Shown piece by piece: positions 45,902 to 59,601 of a DNA stretch of 64,000 nucleotides (the stretch's first letter is position 1; each line of letters starts with the position of its first letter). Source of the DNA: Scylla paramamosain (taxonomy: Eukaryota > Arthropoda > Malacostraca > Decapoda > Portunidae); assembly GCF_035594125.1 (NCBI RefSeq), contig NW_026973669.1, positions 3,775,001 to 3,839,000 of the forward strand, in the 5' to 3' direction. The position numbers and the translations under genes were made by a program. The notes under the pieces were generated by a model. The model was not told where the DNA came from and searched no databases. It saw nothing but the letters and a program-made list of their open reading frames with translations.

Positions 45902-45986
<85 letters not shown>
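45722..45986. repeat. Three (CA)n tracts with duplicated 35-bp spacers (U3)
   Basis: (CA)n tracts separated by two near-identical spacers (ACTGCATAAGCATAT...CAACGAAAGACAAGGCAA). Preceded by a GCGCGCGC patch at 45701-45709. U4 keeps only the last spacer (57672-57690). Confidence 0.9.
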
Positions 45987-45987
<1 letters not shown>

Positions 45988-46632
45988 AGAAACACCTAGA
46001 AACACATTTTTCCTCCCTAAAAACATCCAGAAGCACAATTTTCCTCCCCAAAAACACCTGGAAACACAATTTTTCTCCCCAAAAACACCCAGAAACAATT
46101 TTACTCCCCAAAAACATCTAGCAACACAATTTTCCTCCCAAAAACACCCAGAAACACAATTTCCCTCCCCATAACACCCAGAAACACAATTTTCCTTCCC
46201 AAAAACACCTAGAAACACAATTTTCCTCCCCAAAAACACCCAGAAACAATTTTACTCCCCTAAAACACCTAGAAAGACAATTTTCCTCCCCTAAAACAAC
46301 CCAGAAACACAATTTTCCTCCCCAAAAACACCCAGAAACACAATTTTCCTTCCCAAAAACATCTAGGAACACAATTTTCCTCCCAAAAACACCTAGAGGC
46401 ACAATCTTCCTCCCCAAAAACACCTAGAAACGCAATTTTTCTCCCCAAAAACACCCAGAAACACAATTTGACTCCCCAAAAACACCTAGAAGCACAATTT
46501 TCCTCCCCAAAGAACACCTTCAAACACAATTTTCCTCCCCAAAAACACCTAGAAGCACAATTTTCCTCCCCAAAAACACCTAGCAACACAAATTTTCCTT
46601 CCTAATAACACCTATAAGCACTATTTTTCTCC
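45987..46632. repeat. About 30-bp minisatellite, about 21 units (U3)
   Basis: Same unit; the internal order is nearly identical to U4. Confidence 0.95.
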
Positions 46633-46714
46633 TTTTAATACTCAAATAACACAAATTCGGCCCAGAACAGCTATTTCTATTAACAGTACCCAGAGAAAAC
46701 ACTGATTACCGGTC

Positions 46715-47680
46715 AGAAATAACTCAAAAACATTAATTTCTACGCAAAAAACACTAAAAAAACATGTGATTTCCTTTCAAAACACCCAAAAAAACATACA
46801 TTTCTACCCAAACACACTGAAAAACATGCGGTTTCCTTTCAACACACCAAAAAACACACATTTCTACCCAAAAACACTTAAATAACATTTAATTTCCTTT
46901 CAAAACACCCAAAAAACACACATTTCTACCCCAAAACACTGAAAAAACATGCGATTTCCTTTCAAAACACCCAAAAAACACTTACTTCTACCCAGAAAAC
47001 GCTGAAAAAACATATGATTTCCTTTCAAAACACAACAAAAAACACACATTTCTAGCCAAAAACACTGAAAAAACATGCGATTTCCTTTCAAAACACCCGA
47101 AAAAGCACTAATTTCTACGCAAAAACACTGGAAAACATGCGATTTCCTTTCAAAACACACCAAAAACACACATTTCTAGCCACACACCAAAAAACACACT
47201 GAAAAACATGCGATTTCCTTTCAACACACCAAAAAACACACATTTCTACCCAAAAACATTTAAATAACAGTTAATTTCCTTTCAAAACACCCGAAAAAGC
47301 ACTCATTTCTACGCAAAAACACTGAAAAACACTTGATTTCCTTTCAAAACACCCCAAAAACACACACTTTTAGCCAAAAAACACTTAAAAAACACTTAAT
47401 TTCCTTTCAAAACACCCCAAAAGCACTCATTTCTTCCAAAAAAAACATCGAATAACACAGAATTTCCTTTCAAAACACCCCAAAAGAGACACACACCTAC
47501 CCAAAGACAGCGAAAAAACAACAATTTCTACCCAAACAAACTTGAAAAACACGAAAATCTTAAAAAAAACAAAATAATTACAAAAAAAACATCCCCTGCC
47601 TTTCTAAAACGCCACAGACACGAAGAATTCCCTTTAAAAAAACACTGCAAGCAAGAATATTCTCTTTCAAAACACCAAAA
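46715..47680. repeat. About 60-bp minisatellite (U3)
   Basis: Same as 17225-18210, same order. Confidence 0.9.
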
Positions 47681-49723
47681 ACTCTCACTTCTATTTCAAC
47701 ATGCCTAGAAAAAAATTGCGTATTTAACTCAAAACACTTCATCTTATATTACAAGGCTGCTACACCACCACCACCACCACCACCACTACTACTACTACTA
47801 CTATTACTACTACTACTACGTTTGCTTACCTTTAAAACGCTGGAAATTCAGTGAAAATATTGTCTTCTTAATATTTCCTCTTTTCCTTCTCGTCTTCCTC
47901 CTTCCCTTCCTTCTTCTTTTTCCTCCTTCTTCATTTCTCCTTCTTTCCTCCTCTTTCTATTCTTCTCTATGCATGAAAACAGCTGGAAAATATAGGAAAT
48001 TACACTAAACACTGATAGAAGGGCACTGGGAGGTGGGAAGGTCCAGGTCCCGGTCCCCAGATGAAGGCGGCTGATGACGTCACGCCATATTTACGTGACG
48101 CGAATGATTTTGAAAATGACCCCTCGCAAAAATGGAGCTGGGCCGGAATGCTTTACATATTATGAAAGGGCATAATTTTAGATTAATTCTTGACATATAA
48201 AAATATTCCAAGCTTCAGTAATAATAAAGCTATATTTAAATAACTATATGAAAAAGTGTTCGAACAAACACGATAAAAAAAAACATTCCAAAGTCCACAA
48301 ATCTCATTTCTCACGAACACAATACACTTTAAAAAATCGAAACTATTTTTACAAACAATCAGAAGTTAACCGGAAGCTGAAATAAATAAATAAATAATTT
48401 AAAAATGTCAACTTTTTGAGTGTTCAACGGGACTAAAACCCCTCTAAAAACCCACGTACTTCACTCAAAAGCATCACAACACATTTAAAAAACAATAAAC
48501 GATTTTTTGAGCCCATAAAATCTTGCCTAGCGGCTGAAATAAAAAATCATGTTTGGCGGTATGAAAAATTTAACGGCAAACGGCAACACTTATTTACGCT
48601 GAAACAACCTCATAATTGACATGTTTCCCTTAACACTCGCACGCAAAACACTCAAAACACCACCAAATATTTTTACAAACCATAAAATCTAAGTTAAAAA
48701 GCCTAAATATATAAGTTAAGAAAATAGAAAAAATATTAGAACCGGGGGTAGATTCTGGCAATCCATCATGGCGGCCGCGGGAGGGCTGGGAGGGGGGTCA
48801 GATGAAAACAAAGTTGGCTATCTCTCTTTCCTTATTATTTCTGGTTGTTGTGAAGGTTATTTCTCTATTTTATGGATTAATTTCAGCTGTGTGTGTGTCT
48901 GTGTGTATATATATATATATATGTGTGTGTGTGTATATATGTGTGTGTGTGTGTGTATATATGTATGTGTGTGTGTGTGTGTCCGCCTCTATTCCATGAT
49001 AAATAGCATTATTTTCTCTCTTCTCTTCTCCCTTTTGCTATTAAGTATCAAGTATTTTCCAGGTATTTCCAGTGTTTTCCAGGTACTGTCGTAGGTTGAA
49101 GCCAGACCTCTGCTACCTGTCACTACTAAACTCACCTTAATTGACCTCCTGTGCCTCTGTGGTCCCGTTCCCTGGTGTTTAAATGAAAAGAGGACACACA
49201 CACAACCGCACTGCACGGTGTTTCCCAGGTACACTGAGGAAGAGAATAAAAAAAATAAATAAATAAATAAACAATCCCAAAGCGCCAGGAGCAGTCTGCC
49301 TCCCTCCCTCGGTGAAGGAGGTGGAAACAAGCGGACCCTCACCATGGGGTACAACCGGATACTTTAATTATATGGCAGGAAATGCGAGGGTAGATTGAGT
49401 TTATAAGCGAATAGAAATGAAAACATGTCACTTGAAGCACTGTGAGGTGTTAAGAGAGAGGTAGAGAGAGAGAGGGGGAGTCGGTTCCGGGCGCCAACTA
49501 GCCTATCACTTATAATTAAACCTTTAAATTGACGGAAACTCGAATAAAATCATAGAAAACGAGAAGATTGAGTTTATAAGTGAACCTAAAAATTAATTAG
49601 AAGTTACGAAAGACACAGTAGAGTGTTTATAATGATACTGAAGACTGAACGAGTGAAAGGGTTAGCCTATCACTCACAATTAAACCATAAATTAATGAAA
49701 ACTCGAATAAAATCATAGAGAAC

Positions 49724-50841
49724 GAGTTAACCAATATCTTCACTCCTTCATCTCCTATTCTGTCCACCTCCCCAATGCAAGAGTCAACCAGTATATTCAC
49801 TCTTTCACCACTATTCTGTCCACCTCCACAATGCAAGAGTCAACCAGTATATTCACTCTTTCACTAATATTCTGTCCACCTCCACAATGCAAGAGTCAAC
49901 CAGTATATTCACTCTTTCACCACTATTCTGTCCACCTCCCCAATGCAAGAGTCAACCAGTATATTCACTCTTTCACCACTATTCTGTCCACCTCCCCAAT
50001 GCAAGAGTCAACCAGTATATTCACTCTTTCACCACTATTCTGTCCACCTCCCCAATGCAAGAGTCAACCAGTATATTCACTCTTTCACCACTATTCTGTC
50101 CACCTCCACAATGCAAGAGTCAACCAGTATATTCACTCTTTCACTAATATTCTGTCCACCTCCACAATGCAAGAGTCAACCAGTATATTCACTCTTTCAC
50201 CACTATTCTGTCCACCTCCCCAATGCAAGAGTCAACCAGTATATTCACTCTTTCACCACTATTCTGTCCACCTCCCCAATGCAAGAGTCAACCAGTATAT
50301 TCACTCTTTCACTAATATTCTGTCCACCTCCCCAAAGTAAGAGTGAACCAGTATATTCACTCTTTCACCACTATTCTGTCCACCTCCCCAATGCAAGAGT
50401 CAACCAGTATATTCACTCTTTCACCACTATTCTGTCCACCTCCACAATGCAAGAGTCAACCAGTATATTCACTCTTTCACCACTATTCTGTCCACCTCCA
50501 CAATGCAAGAGTCAACCAGTATATTCACTCTTTCACTAATATTCTGTCCACCTCCCCAATGCAAGAGTCAACCAGTATATTCACTCTTTCACCACTATTC
50601 TGTCCACCTCCACAATGCAAGAGTCAACCAGTATATTCACTCTTTCACTAATATTCTGTCCACCTCCCCAATGCAAGAGTCAACCAGTATATTCACTCTT
50701 TCACCACTATTCTGTCCACCTCCCCAATGCAAGAGTCAACCAGTATATTCACTCTTTCACCACTATTCTGCCCACCTCCGCAATGTAAGAGTCAACCAGT
50801 ATATTCAGTGTTTCACCATCTATTCCATCCACCTCCCTAAT
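49724..50841 (+). repeat. 56-bp LINE-derived VNTR, about 20 units (U3)
   Basis: Same monomer. A CACTAATATTCTG variant recurs at about 49863, 50143, 50310, 50533 and 50645, marking block duplications. Confidence 0.95.
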
Positions 50842-51241
50842 CAGTGTGTATCTGGCTGCGGTACATAAGCATGTACAAAGGAATATTTCTAAGATAAGGG
50901 TGTGATAGGCTAACCTAACACACACACACAACAATTGGTTCTACTTCAAATTAATTTACTGTCTAACAATCTGTCTGTGATATATATGCACTGCCAAGAG
51001 CTTGTATATAGACTATGCTAACCTAACCTAACACACATACAAGAAAATAAACAAATGTCATAGGATACATTTTTTATTTACAGATAAAGTATATTTACAA
51101 CACCACACAATGATAAACATGAATACGATGGCTCAATCTATATATACATGGACTCTTGCAACCAAAACATCATGATATTTCCTGCACCAATGACAGCGCA
51201 GGAAACAAATGAAAACACTAATGCATGACATGATAATAATA

Positions 51242-51309
<68 letters not shown>

Positions 51310-53263
51310 AAGCTTAGCATGAGCAATGACAATGATTATAATTGAACCAGCGTTGGCAGATTTTATGATGAAATGTTGTTACAAGGTATTATAGGCCTGT
51401 ACCATCACCAGTTCACTAATATAGGCTCTTTTTGAGGAGGCAGAGGCCAAGAGAAGGAGAGAGAGAAAGGTGTTAGGCAAGAAACAAAACAATAATGTCA
51501 CTTCATCTCACCTCTATCTCTCTACACCTCTCTAACTTGTCTACATTTCTCATTATAAATATTTTTGAAAGTTTAAGCTGGGAGAGAGACAGGAATAATG
51601 TCACTTCATCTCACCTCTCTCTCTCTCTTCACCTCCCTAACTTGTCTAAATGTCTCACTGTTGATATTTTTAGAGGTTCAGGGGAGACAAAAGGTGATAT
51701 GAGGTGTTATGACAGAAAATACATAGGAATATTCTCACTTCATCTCACCTCTCTCTCTTAACCTCCTTCCTAACTTGTCTAAATGCATTGTACATATTTT
51801 TTTAGAGGTTCAGGAGAGAGACAGAGGTGATGCGAGGTGAAAAAAGTCGGTAACAAACACATTAACACTGCCAAAATTTTTCTCATGTCCCCCTGGTAAC
51901 AAGACTTTCTACTTATTCTCATTTATTTTCACCCCTATTCTGTCCTTTAAATATGTAATAAGTCTTTTTTTGAAGTATCGCCTTTCAAACTAACACTGGC
52001 AAACTTGTTAGAATGGCCTCCTATTCTGTCTACCTCACTAGTACAAGAGTTAACCAGTATCTTCACAAGACTTTCTATATATTTTCATCCTTATTCTGTC
52101 CTTTCAACATGTAATAAATAATCTTTCAAGTATAATCTTTCAAGCTAACAATGCCAAACTTTTAAGAATCCTCTCCTATTCTGTCCACCCCACTAGTGCA
52201 AGAGCTAAACAGTACCTCCACTTTTTCAACCCCTTCACTGTTACACTCTAAAGTCTGCCAGTTTGTATTTCCTATGACAATTTCTCTTTATTCTCATCCC
52301 TATTCTGTCCACCTCACTAGTGCAAGAGCCAGGCAGTATTGTCATTGTTTCACCCCTTCACTGGTGCACTCTGGGACTCTGCTGCCTGTCTCAAAAGAGG
52401 AGTATTAGACACCTCAGGAACTTCAATCATTTTTCTCCTCTTTTGTTTCAGGAGTTGCACTGTACAAAGGGTGTTTTGCCTTGGCCAGTCTCCTTAATAT
52501 GAAAAGTAATCATATAGAAATAGTAATTGTAATTTTGGGTTAATTGTTCTTGTTAGCTTTTCCCTGTTGGCCAGACTCTAAACTAAAAACAAATACATCA
52601 ATAAAAATAAATCAATAAATAGCTGTAAATAAAACTGAATACACAAATAAACACAAAAAACACCAATAACACCACTAAATCATTAACTAAACAAATACTA
52701 AATAAAATAAAACAATATAAACAAATAAACAACAAAATAACAGTCAATCTAACTGTATGCCAGGCAGGCTAAATAAATAACACAAAAATAAACAACAAAA
52801 TAATAAAAACATCAAAAATAATACAGAAAAATAAATAAATAAATAAATAATAATAATACTAAAACTACCCATTTCTATATGAGTCCAGCAATCACAAACA
52901 CAGGACAGCCCAAACAATAATAAACAGAACCATAAAAACCTTAAGAATATGGCTACTTTCAAATAAAAGATACACCAATAAAACAAATAAAATAAACAAA
53001 CAATCAAGAAAAAACAAGTTAGTCAGTTTGTGGGAGTTTTGTGGGTGAGTTAAGTTAAGGTATCTAAGTGTTAATGAAGGGATGTTGGTTTGTGGCTTGT
53101 TGTGAAAATAATGTTTGGGAGGGAGACACCAAAACCAGAGACACAGAGAGACAGAAACAAGCAGGAACACCCCTGGACAGTTAGTGCCCCCCTTAGGAAC
53201 ACCCCCGAGCCCCCAAAACCTTGTGCAAGTGAACCAAAGCTGTGTGTACAAGGCTGACAACAC

Positions 53264-53269
53264 TTTATT
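53264..53269 (-). terminator. Polyadenylation signal for the U4 zinc-finger gene
   Basis: AATAAA on the minus strand at the position homologous to U1 10399-10404. Confidence 0.4.
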
Positions 53270-53398
53270 GATCAAGAAGCTAAAAAATAAAGAAAAAAGT
53301 GATGAGCACAGCCACAAACACCACACCTGCTGCACTTCCTTTCCCCAGTGTGGGTGAGCATGTGTGTCAAGATTACATTTCAGGATAAACCTTTGAGC

Positions 53399-53867
53399 CA
53401 GTCACCACACCACACCACACCCACAAGTCACTGGTGGTATTGCCAGCTGGTTTGTGGCAGTAGTCTTGTGGCCAGTCACCACACCACACCACACCACACC
53501 CACAAGTCACTGGTGGTATTGCCAGCTGGTTTGTGGCAGTAGTCTTGTGGCCAGTCACCACACCACACCACACCACACCCACAAGTCACTGGTGGTATTG
53601 CCAGCTGGTTTGTGGCAGTAGTCTTGTGGCCAGTCACCACACCACACCACACTACACCCACAAGTCACTGGTGGTATTGCCAGCTGGTTTGTGGCAGTAG
53701 TCTTGTGGCCAGTCACCACACCACACCACACCACACCCACAAGTCACTGGTGGTATTGCCAGCTGGTTTGTGGCAGTAGTCTTGTGGCCAGTCACCACAC
53801 CACACCACACCACACCCACAAGTCACTGGTGGTATTGCCAGCTGGTTTGTGGCAGTAGTCTTGTGGC
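53399..53867. repeat. 79-bp VNTR, 6 copies (U4)
   Basis: Same unit. The first copy is 5 bp shorter (one CACAC step lost) and one internal copy carries CACTACACC. Confidence 0.95.
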
Positions 53868-54229
53868 CAGCAGACCTTCCTGTGTAAGCTGAACGGCTGG
53901 CATTGTTGTTGTTTACTTGTGTGTTTAACCGTGGTGGTCTGTATCCCCGGGGCTGCCTGGTGCTGCGTGGGGTCTTCCAGCAGCAGTGGCCTGCAGCATC
54001 CCTCGGCCACTTCTTCCTCGGGCGGGTCTTGTACTTCTGTTGAGGTCTTTGCCACGTGCCTGCACACCACCCCTGGCTTTTCTGCAAGCTGCCTCTTCAT
54101 CTTTCTGGCCTTTATTTTCTTGTCTTTGTCCTCATCTGTGGTGCCAAGGCTTCGGCCGGGGCTCGGCCCCTCCCTGCCGGTCTCCCGCCCGGCCGGCCGG
54201 CCGCTGCCTGCGCTGCGCCTTGCTGTCAT
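53792..54229 (-). CDS. Hypothetical basic protein, 145 aa (U4)
   Basis: Copy of the frame at 10853-11290 with the same length. No domain recognised; possibly 3'UTR. Confidence 0.25.
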   Translation of the reverse strand: MTARRSAGSGRPAGRETGREGPSPGRSLGTTDEDKDKKIKARKMKRQLAEKPGVVCRHVAKTSTEVQDPPEEEVAEGCCRPLLLEDPTQHQAAPGIQTTTVKHTSKQQQCQPFSLHRKVCWPQDYCHKPAGNTTSDLWVWCGVVW

Positions 54230-54462
54230 TCTGTCTGTTTTCTTGAGGAGGTTCCTTGTGTGGTTTTGGTCTTGCAGGAAGCTTGTTATCTGCCAGATTT
54301 CTTCTCTTTGATGGGTGATCCTCTGCTGCAGCTTCTCTCACTGGTGTCACACCGGTGTCCGTCGGTGACCATGTTGTTCTTGGTCACTTTTTAGGTCGTG
54401 ATGTTTTGTAGTTTTGTGCCTTTCAGCTCTACTGAGGCCGGAGTCACCGGGGACTGCAACAT

Positions 54463-55334
54463 CTATGATTTTGCCTGTTTTCTCTTCTTCTTTCCAGTGT
54501 GGGTGAGGATGTGTCTGTCAAGGGAACCCTTCAGGATAAACCCTTTCCCACACTCCAGGCACTGGAACTTTCTCTCCCCAGTGTGGGTGAGGATGTGTCT
54601 GTTAAGATGACTTTTCTGGGTAAATCTTTTCCCACACTCCAGGCACTGGAACTTTCTCTCCCCAGTGTGGGTGAGGATGTGTCTGTCAAGGAAACCCTTC
54701 CGGGTAAATCTTTTGTCACACTCCAGGCACTGGAACTTTCTCTCCCCAGTGTGGGTGAGGATGTGTGTGTTAAGATGACTTTTGTGGGTAAATCTTTTCC
54801 CACACTCCAGGCACTGGAACTTTCTCTCCCCAGTGTGGGTGAGGATGTGTCTGTCAAGGAAACCCTTCCGGGTAAATCTTTTGCCACACTCCAGGCACTG
54901 GAACTTTCTCTCCCCAGTGTGGGTGAGGATGTGTGTGTTAAGATGACTTTTGTGGGTAAATCTTTTCCCACACTCCAGGCACTGGAACTTTCTCTCCCCA
55001 GTGTGGGTGAGGATGTGTTTGTTAAGATTACTTTTGGTGATAAATCTTTTCCCACACTCCAGGCACTGGAACTTTCTCTCCCCAGTGTGGGTGAGGATGT
55101 GTGAGGCAAGATGACTCTTCCAGACAAATGTCTTCCCGCAGAGGTCACACTTGTGGTTCCTGCCACCAGTGTGGGTGGCAGTGTGTTCAGCGGGGCCACT
55201 CCTGCCTCTCAGCCTTGTCTTGCTGGCATGGGAGAGGACGTGTCTGGCAATGGCAGCCTTGGTGGAGCACACTTTGCCGCAGTGGTCACACGTGTAGGTC
55301 CTCACGCCCAGGGTCGCCCGCTGCTCCAGGCTGT

Positions 55335-55374
<40 letters not shown>

Positions 55375-55395
55375 TCCTGGCCTTGCACCCTCCAT
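54463..55395 (-). CDS. C2H2 zinc-finger protein, 9 fingers (U4)
   Basis: 310 residues with ATG at 55395; poly-Ser about 11. CDHC finger, relic, CDLC finger (FVWKSHLASH), then only seven array fingers and the basic tail. Contact residues: TSNK, HSHT, RGFR, HSHT, RGFR, QSHR, LGSR. The HSHT/RGFR pair is repeated, again a two-finger duplication. One finger has ECDKRF, replacing the usual Gly after the second Cys with Asp; all Cys and His ligands remain. The RGFR contact set is unique to this gene, so its target should differ from its neighbours. Confidence 0.85.
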
Positions 55396-55490
55396 TGCAA
55401 CGCTGCTCCCGGCTGCGTCCGATCCTGCAGGAAGCCTGGGGCTGCAGGAGGGATGCACGGAGGGACTCCTGTCACTGGATACCGCCCTGG

Positions 55491-56064
55491 CACCTGTAAC
55501 AGAGTAGGCCGTCACCACACAGGCAGCGAGGGGCTTCCTGCCTCAGCCTAACACACAGCCTGCAGAGACAAGATACACCTGGCACCTGCAACAGAGGAGG
55601 CCGTCACCACACAGGCAGCGAGGGGCTTCCTGCCTCAGCCTAACACACAGCCTGCAGAGACAAGATACACCTGGCACCTGCAACAGAGGAGGCCGTCACC
55701 ACACAGGCAGCGAGGGGCTTCCTGCCTCAGCCTAACACACAGCCTGCACAGACAAGATACACCTGGCACCTGCAACAGAGGAGGCCGTCACCACACAGGC
55801 AGCGAGGGGCTTCCTGCCTCAGCCTAACACACAGCCTGCACAGACAAGATACACCTGGCACCTGCAACAGAGGAGGCCGTCACCACACAGGCAGCGAGGG
55901 GCTTCCTGCCTCAGCCTAACACACAGCCTGCACAGACAAGATACACCTGGCACCTGCAACAGAGGAGGCCGTCACCACACAGGCAGCGAGGGGCTTCCTG
56001 CCTCAGCCTCAGCCTAACACACAGCCTGCACAGACAAGATACACCTGGCACCTGCAACAGAGGA
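55491..56064. repeat. 92/98-bp VNTR upstream of the U4 gene (6 units)
   Basis: Shortest copy; five short units, two of them with CTGCAGAGAC instead of CTGCACAGAC, then one long unit. Confidence 0.95.
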
Positions 56065-56338
56065 ATTTGGAGTTTGGAAAAAGTAACAGAAGGTGTGGCT
56101 GTAACTATAAGATGGGAAATGAAACAATAAATAAGACAACAAGAGGAAAAGATCTGGGAGTGATTTTGTCAAAGAATTTATCACCAGAAAAACGTATTAA
56201 CAAGATAACAGGTGCAACGCTCAGCCTACTAACAAACACAACACTTGCCTTTGCTCATCTGATACACAAACCACCACCAAATACAAATATTCATCAATTT
56301 CAAAACAAACAAACAAACAAACAAACAAACAAACAACA
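56065..56338 (+). mobile_element. LINE RT fragment plus (AAAC)n (U4)
   Basis: Copy of 14191-14462 with the SNRRCG variant. Confidence 0.75.
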
Positions 56339-56959
56339 AACCAATTGACCACTTCTCCCTTCTTCCCTCTCAGCCTCACCTTGCGGCTCGTCTGCTGCCT
56401 GTGGCCCTGTGGGCGTGCAGGGAGTGTGGCAGTGTGGGCACGTGCCTGCTTGCCTTGGGCTGGGAGCACAGCAAAGTACGCGGTCCTTCCTCTCTTTCTC
56501 TCAGCCTCTCCTTACTGCTCGTCTGCTGCCTGTGGGCGTGCAGGGAGTGTGTGGGCGTGCCTGCTTGTCTTAGGAGTGAGAGCAGAGAAGTGAGAGCAGA
56601 GAATTGTTTGTGTACAGTAATTCTCTCTCTCTCTCTCTGCCCGGTGCCCGCGAGAATCTTGCCTTGTTTTTCTACTTTTCTAACGGCACTCTAAACTTTC
56701 TTTTTTTTTTATTGCTTCTTAATTTTGTTTTGTTCTTTGTCCCTTGTTGGTAAAACTGAAGGGTAGGACCTCCTGTCTATTCATTAAAAACACATTGCAA
56801 CAAATAAACAAATGAATCTGTAAGAATACATGAAATAAGAAAGAGAAGAAAACAGACACACAGACAATACAGAAAACAGTGAGAAGAAAGAGAAGGAACA
56901 AACAAAGAATTTAGAAGAAGAAGAGAAGAAAACAGACACTCACACAACACACATAAAAG

Positions 56960-56996
<37 letters not shown>

Positions 56997-57027
56997 AAAC
57001 AACCAATGAAGGCCCCCAGACACTGAC

Positions 57028-57205
57028 GTAGGTTTGGGCAGGTAGTGAGCATTGTGGTGCCGGTGGAGCAGTGTGTGCAGGATGTGTTGTGTTGCACTGT
57101 CTGCCGCACCTCCGCATCGCTGGACATGCTCAAACGCATCAGCCGCACCAGGAACGACTGTGCGACTGTCTTGCTGTACTGTTCCCTGGTGTATCTGGTC
57201 CCCAC
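57028..57205 (-). pseudogene. EFR3-like exon 1, 5-bp frameshift (U4)
   Basis: 178 bp. A 5-bp duplication (GTGTT repeated at about 57085) shifts the frame after VQH, so it is clearly broken. Confidence 0.7.
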
Positions 57206-57332
57206 CTGTGTGTTTGAGGGCGTTAGGTTAGGTTAGGTTATTGCAAAACTCAATAAAGTCTCTTGTTGTGGTTATATAACGATATATATAACATTACCTC
57301 ACCTTGCTTCAAAAACACGAAAATAGGAAAAT

Positions 57333-57337
<5 letters not shown>

Positions 57338-57420
<83 letters not shown>
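57338..57420. repeat. (GA)n microsatellite (U4)
   Basis: Same locus as 45304-45364, longer GA, no TA part. Confidence 0.95.
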
Positions 57421-57425
<5 letters not shown>

Positions 57426-57687
57426 AGCCAATACCTACGATATATATATTAGTGTGCGTCATTTTATTAGTGTTAGGCCTGTTTGTTAACTTCATTTTGC
57501 TGGCCCCACACTTGCATCTAATAGCTTCATATATCACAACGCACATTACAACACCCCTCACACACGTCTTATACAACACCTCCTTCCCAAAACACCTTAA
57601 AATCTGTCGTGTTAGCGCAAGCATCCTGCATCTAGCCTGACACCCCCCCATAACTATCGCCAGCATCATTACAACGAAAGACAAGGC

Positions 57688-57753
<66 letters not shown>

Positions 57754-57762
57754 CACACACAC

Positions 57763-58407
57763 CAGAAACACCTAGAAACACATTTTTCCTCCCTAAAAAC
57801 ATCCAGAAGCACAATTTTCCTCCCCAAAAACACCTGGAAACACAATTTTTCTCCCCAAAAACACCCAGAAACAATTTTACTCCCCAAAAACATCTAGCAA
57901 CACAATTTTCCTCCCAAAAACACCCAGAAACACAATTTCCCTCCCCATAACACCCAGAAACACAATTTTCCTTCCCAAAAACACCTAGAAACACAATTTT
58001 CCTCCCCAAAAACACCCAGAAACAATTTTACTCCCCTAAAACACCTAGAAAGACAATTTTCCTCCCCTAAAACAACCCAGAAACACAATTTTCCTCCCCA
58101 AAAACACCCAGAAACACAATTTTCCTTCCCAAAAACATCTAGGAACACAATTTACCTCCCAAAAACACCTAGAGGCACAATCTTCCTCCCCAAAAACACC
58201 TAGAAACGCAATTTTTCTCCCCAAAAACACCCAGAAACACAATTTGACTCCCCAAAAACACCTAGAAGCACAATTTTCCTCCCCAAAGAACACCTTCAAA
58301 CACAATTTTCCTCCCCAAAAACACCTAGAAGCACAATTTTCCTCCCCAAAAACACCTAGCAACACAAATTTTCCTTCCTAATAACACCTATAAGCACTAT
58401 TTTTCTC
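57763..58407. repeat. About 30-bp minisatellite, about 21 units (U4)
   Basis: Same unit and almost the same variant order as U3, showing a recent common origin of this part of U3 and U4. Confidence 0.95.
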
Positions 58408-58489
58408 CTTTTAATACTCAAATAATACAAATTCGGCCCAGAACAGCTATTTCTATTAACAGTACCCAGAGAAAACACTGATTACCGGT

Positions 58490-59460
58490 CAGAAATAACT
58501 CAAAAACATTAATTTCTACGCAAAAAACACTAAAAAAACATGTGATTTCCTTTCAAAACACCCAAAAAAACATACATTTCTACCCAAACACACTGAAAAA
58601 CATGCGGTTTCCTTTCAACACACCAAAAAACACACATTTCTACCCAAAAACACTTAAATAACATTTAATTTCCTTTCAAAACACCCAAAAAACACACATT
58701 TCTACCCCAAAACACTGAAAAAACATGCGATTTCCTTTCAAAACACCCAAAAAACACTTACTTCTACCCAGAAAACGCTGAAAAAACATATGATTTCCTT
58801 TCAAAACACAACAAAAAACACACATTTCTAGCCAAAAACACTGAAAAAACATGCGATTTCCTTTCAAAACACCCGAAAAAGCACTAATTTCTACGCAAAA
58901 ACACTGGAAAACATGCGATTTCCTTTCAAAACACACCAAAAACACACATTTCTAGCCACACACCAAAAAACACACTGAAAAACATGCGATTTCCTTTCAA
59001 CACACCAAAAAACACACATTTCTACCCAAAAACATTTAAATAACACTTAATTTCCTTTCAAAACACCCGAAAAAGCACTAATTTCTACGCAAAAACACTG
59101 AAAAACACTTGATTTCCTTTCAAAACACCCCAAAAACACACACTTTTAGCCAAAAAACACTTAAAAAACACTCAATTTCCTTTCAAAACACCCCAAACGC
59201 ACTCATTTCTTCCAAAAAAACATCGAATAACACAGAATTTCCTTTCAAAACACCCCAAAAGAGACACACACCTACCCAAAGACAGCGAAAAAACAACAAT
59301 TTCTACCCAAACAAACTTGAAAAACACGAAAATCTTAAAAAAACAAAAAAAATTACAAAAAAAAACATGCCCTGCCTTTCTAAAACGCCACAGACACGAA
59401 GAATTCCCTTTAAAAAAACACTGCAAGCAAGAATATTCCCTTTCAAAACATCAAAAACTC
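58490..59460. repeat. About 60-bp minisatellite (U4)
   Basis: Same as 17225-18210, slightly more diverged at its right end (poly-A expansion at about 59483). Confidence 0.9.
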
Positions 59461-59560
59461 TCACTTCTATTTCAACATGCCTAAAAAAAAAAAAAGAAAA
59501 TTGCGTATTTAACTCAAAACACTTCATCTTATATTACAAGGCTGCTACACCACCACAACC

Positions 59561-59601
<41 letters not shown>

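Larger units (their letters stand above)
36068..53165. repeat. Segmental duplication unit U3 (17,098 bp, two zinc-finger genes)
   Basis: Carries an extra zinc-finger gene plus its 92/98-bp array, joined at about 39535. It also has the longest 56-bp array (about 20 units) and extra CA tracts at 45722-45986. Confidence 0.9.

Noticed and set aside
49831..50868. Overlapping + strand ORFs rich in HHYSVHL and ARVNQYIHSF
   Set aside because: Translation of the 56-bp LINE-derived minisatellite. 56 is not divisible by three, so the frames rotate; this is not a protein gene.
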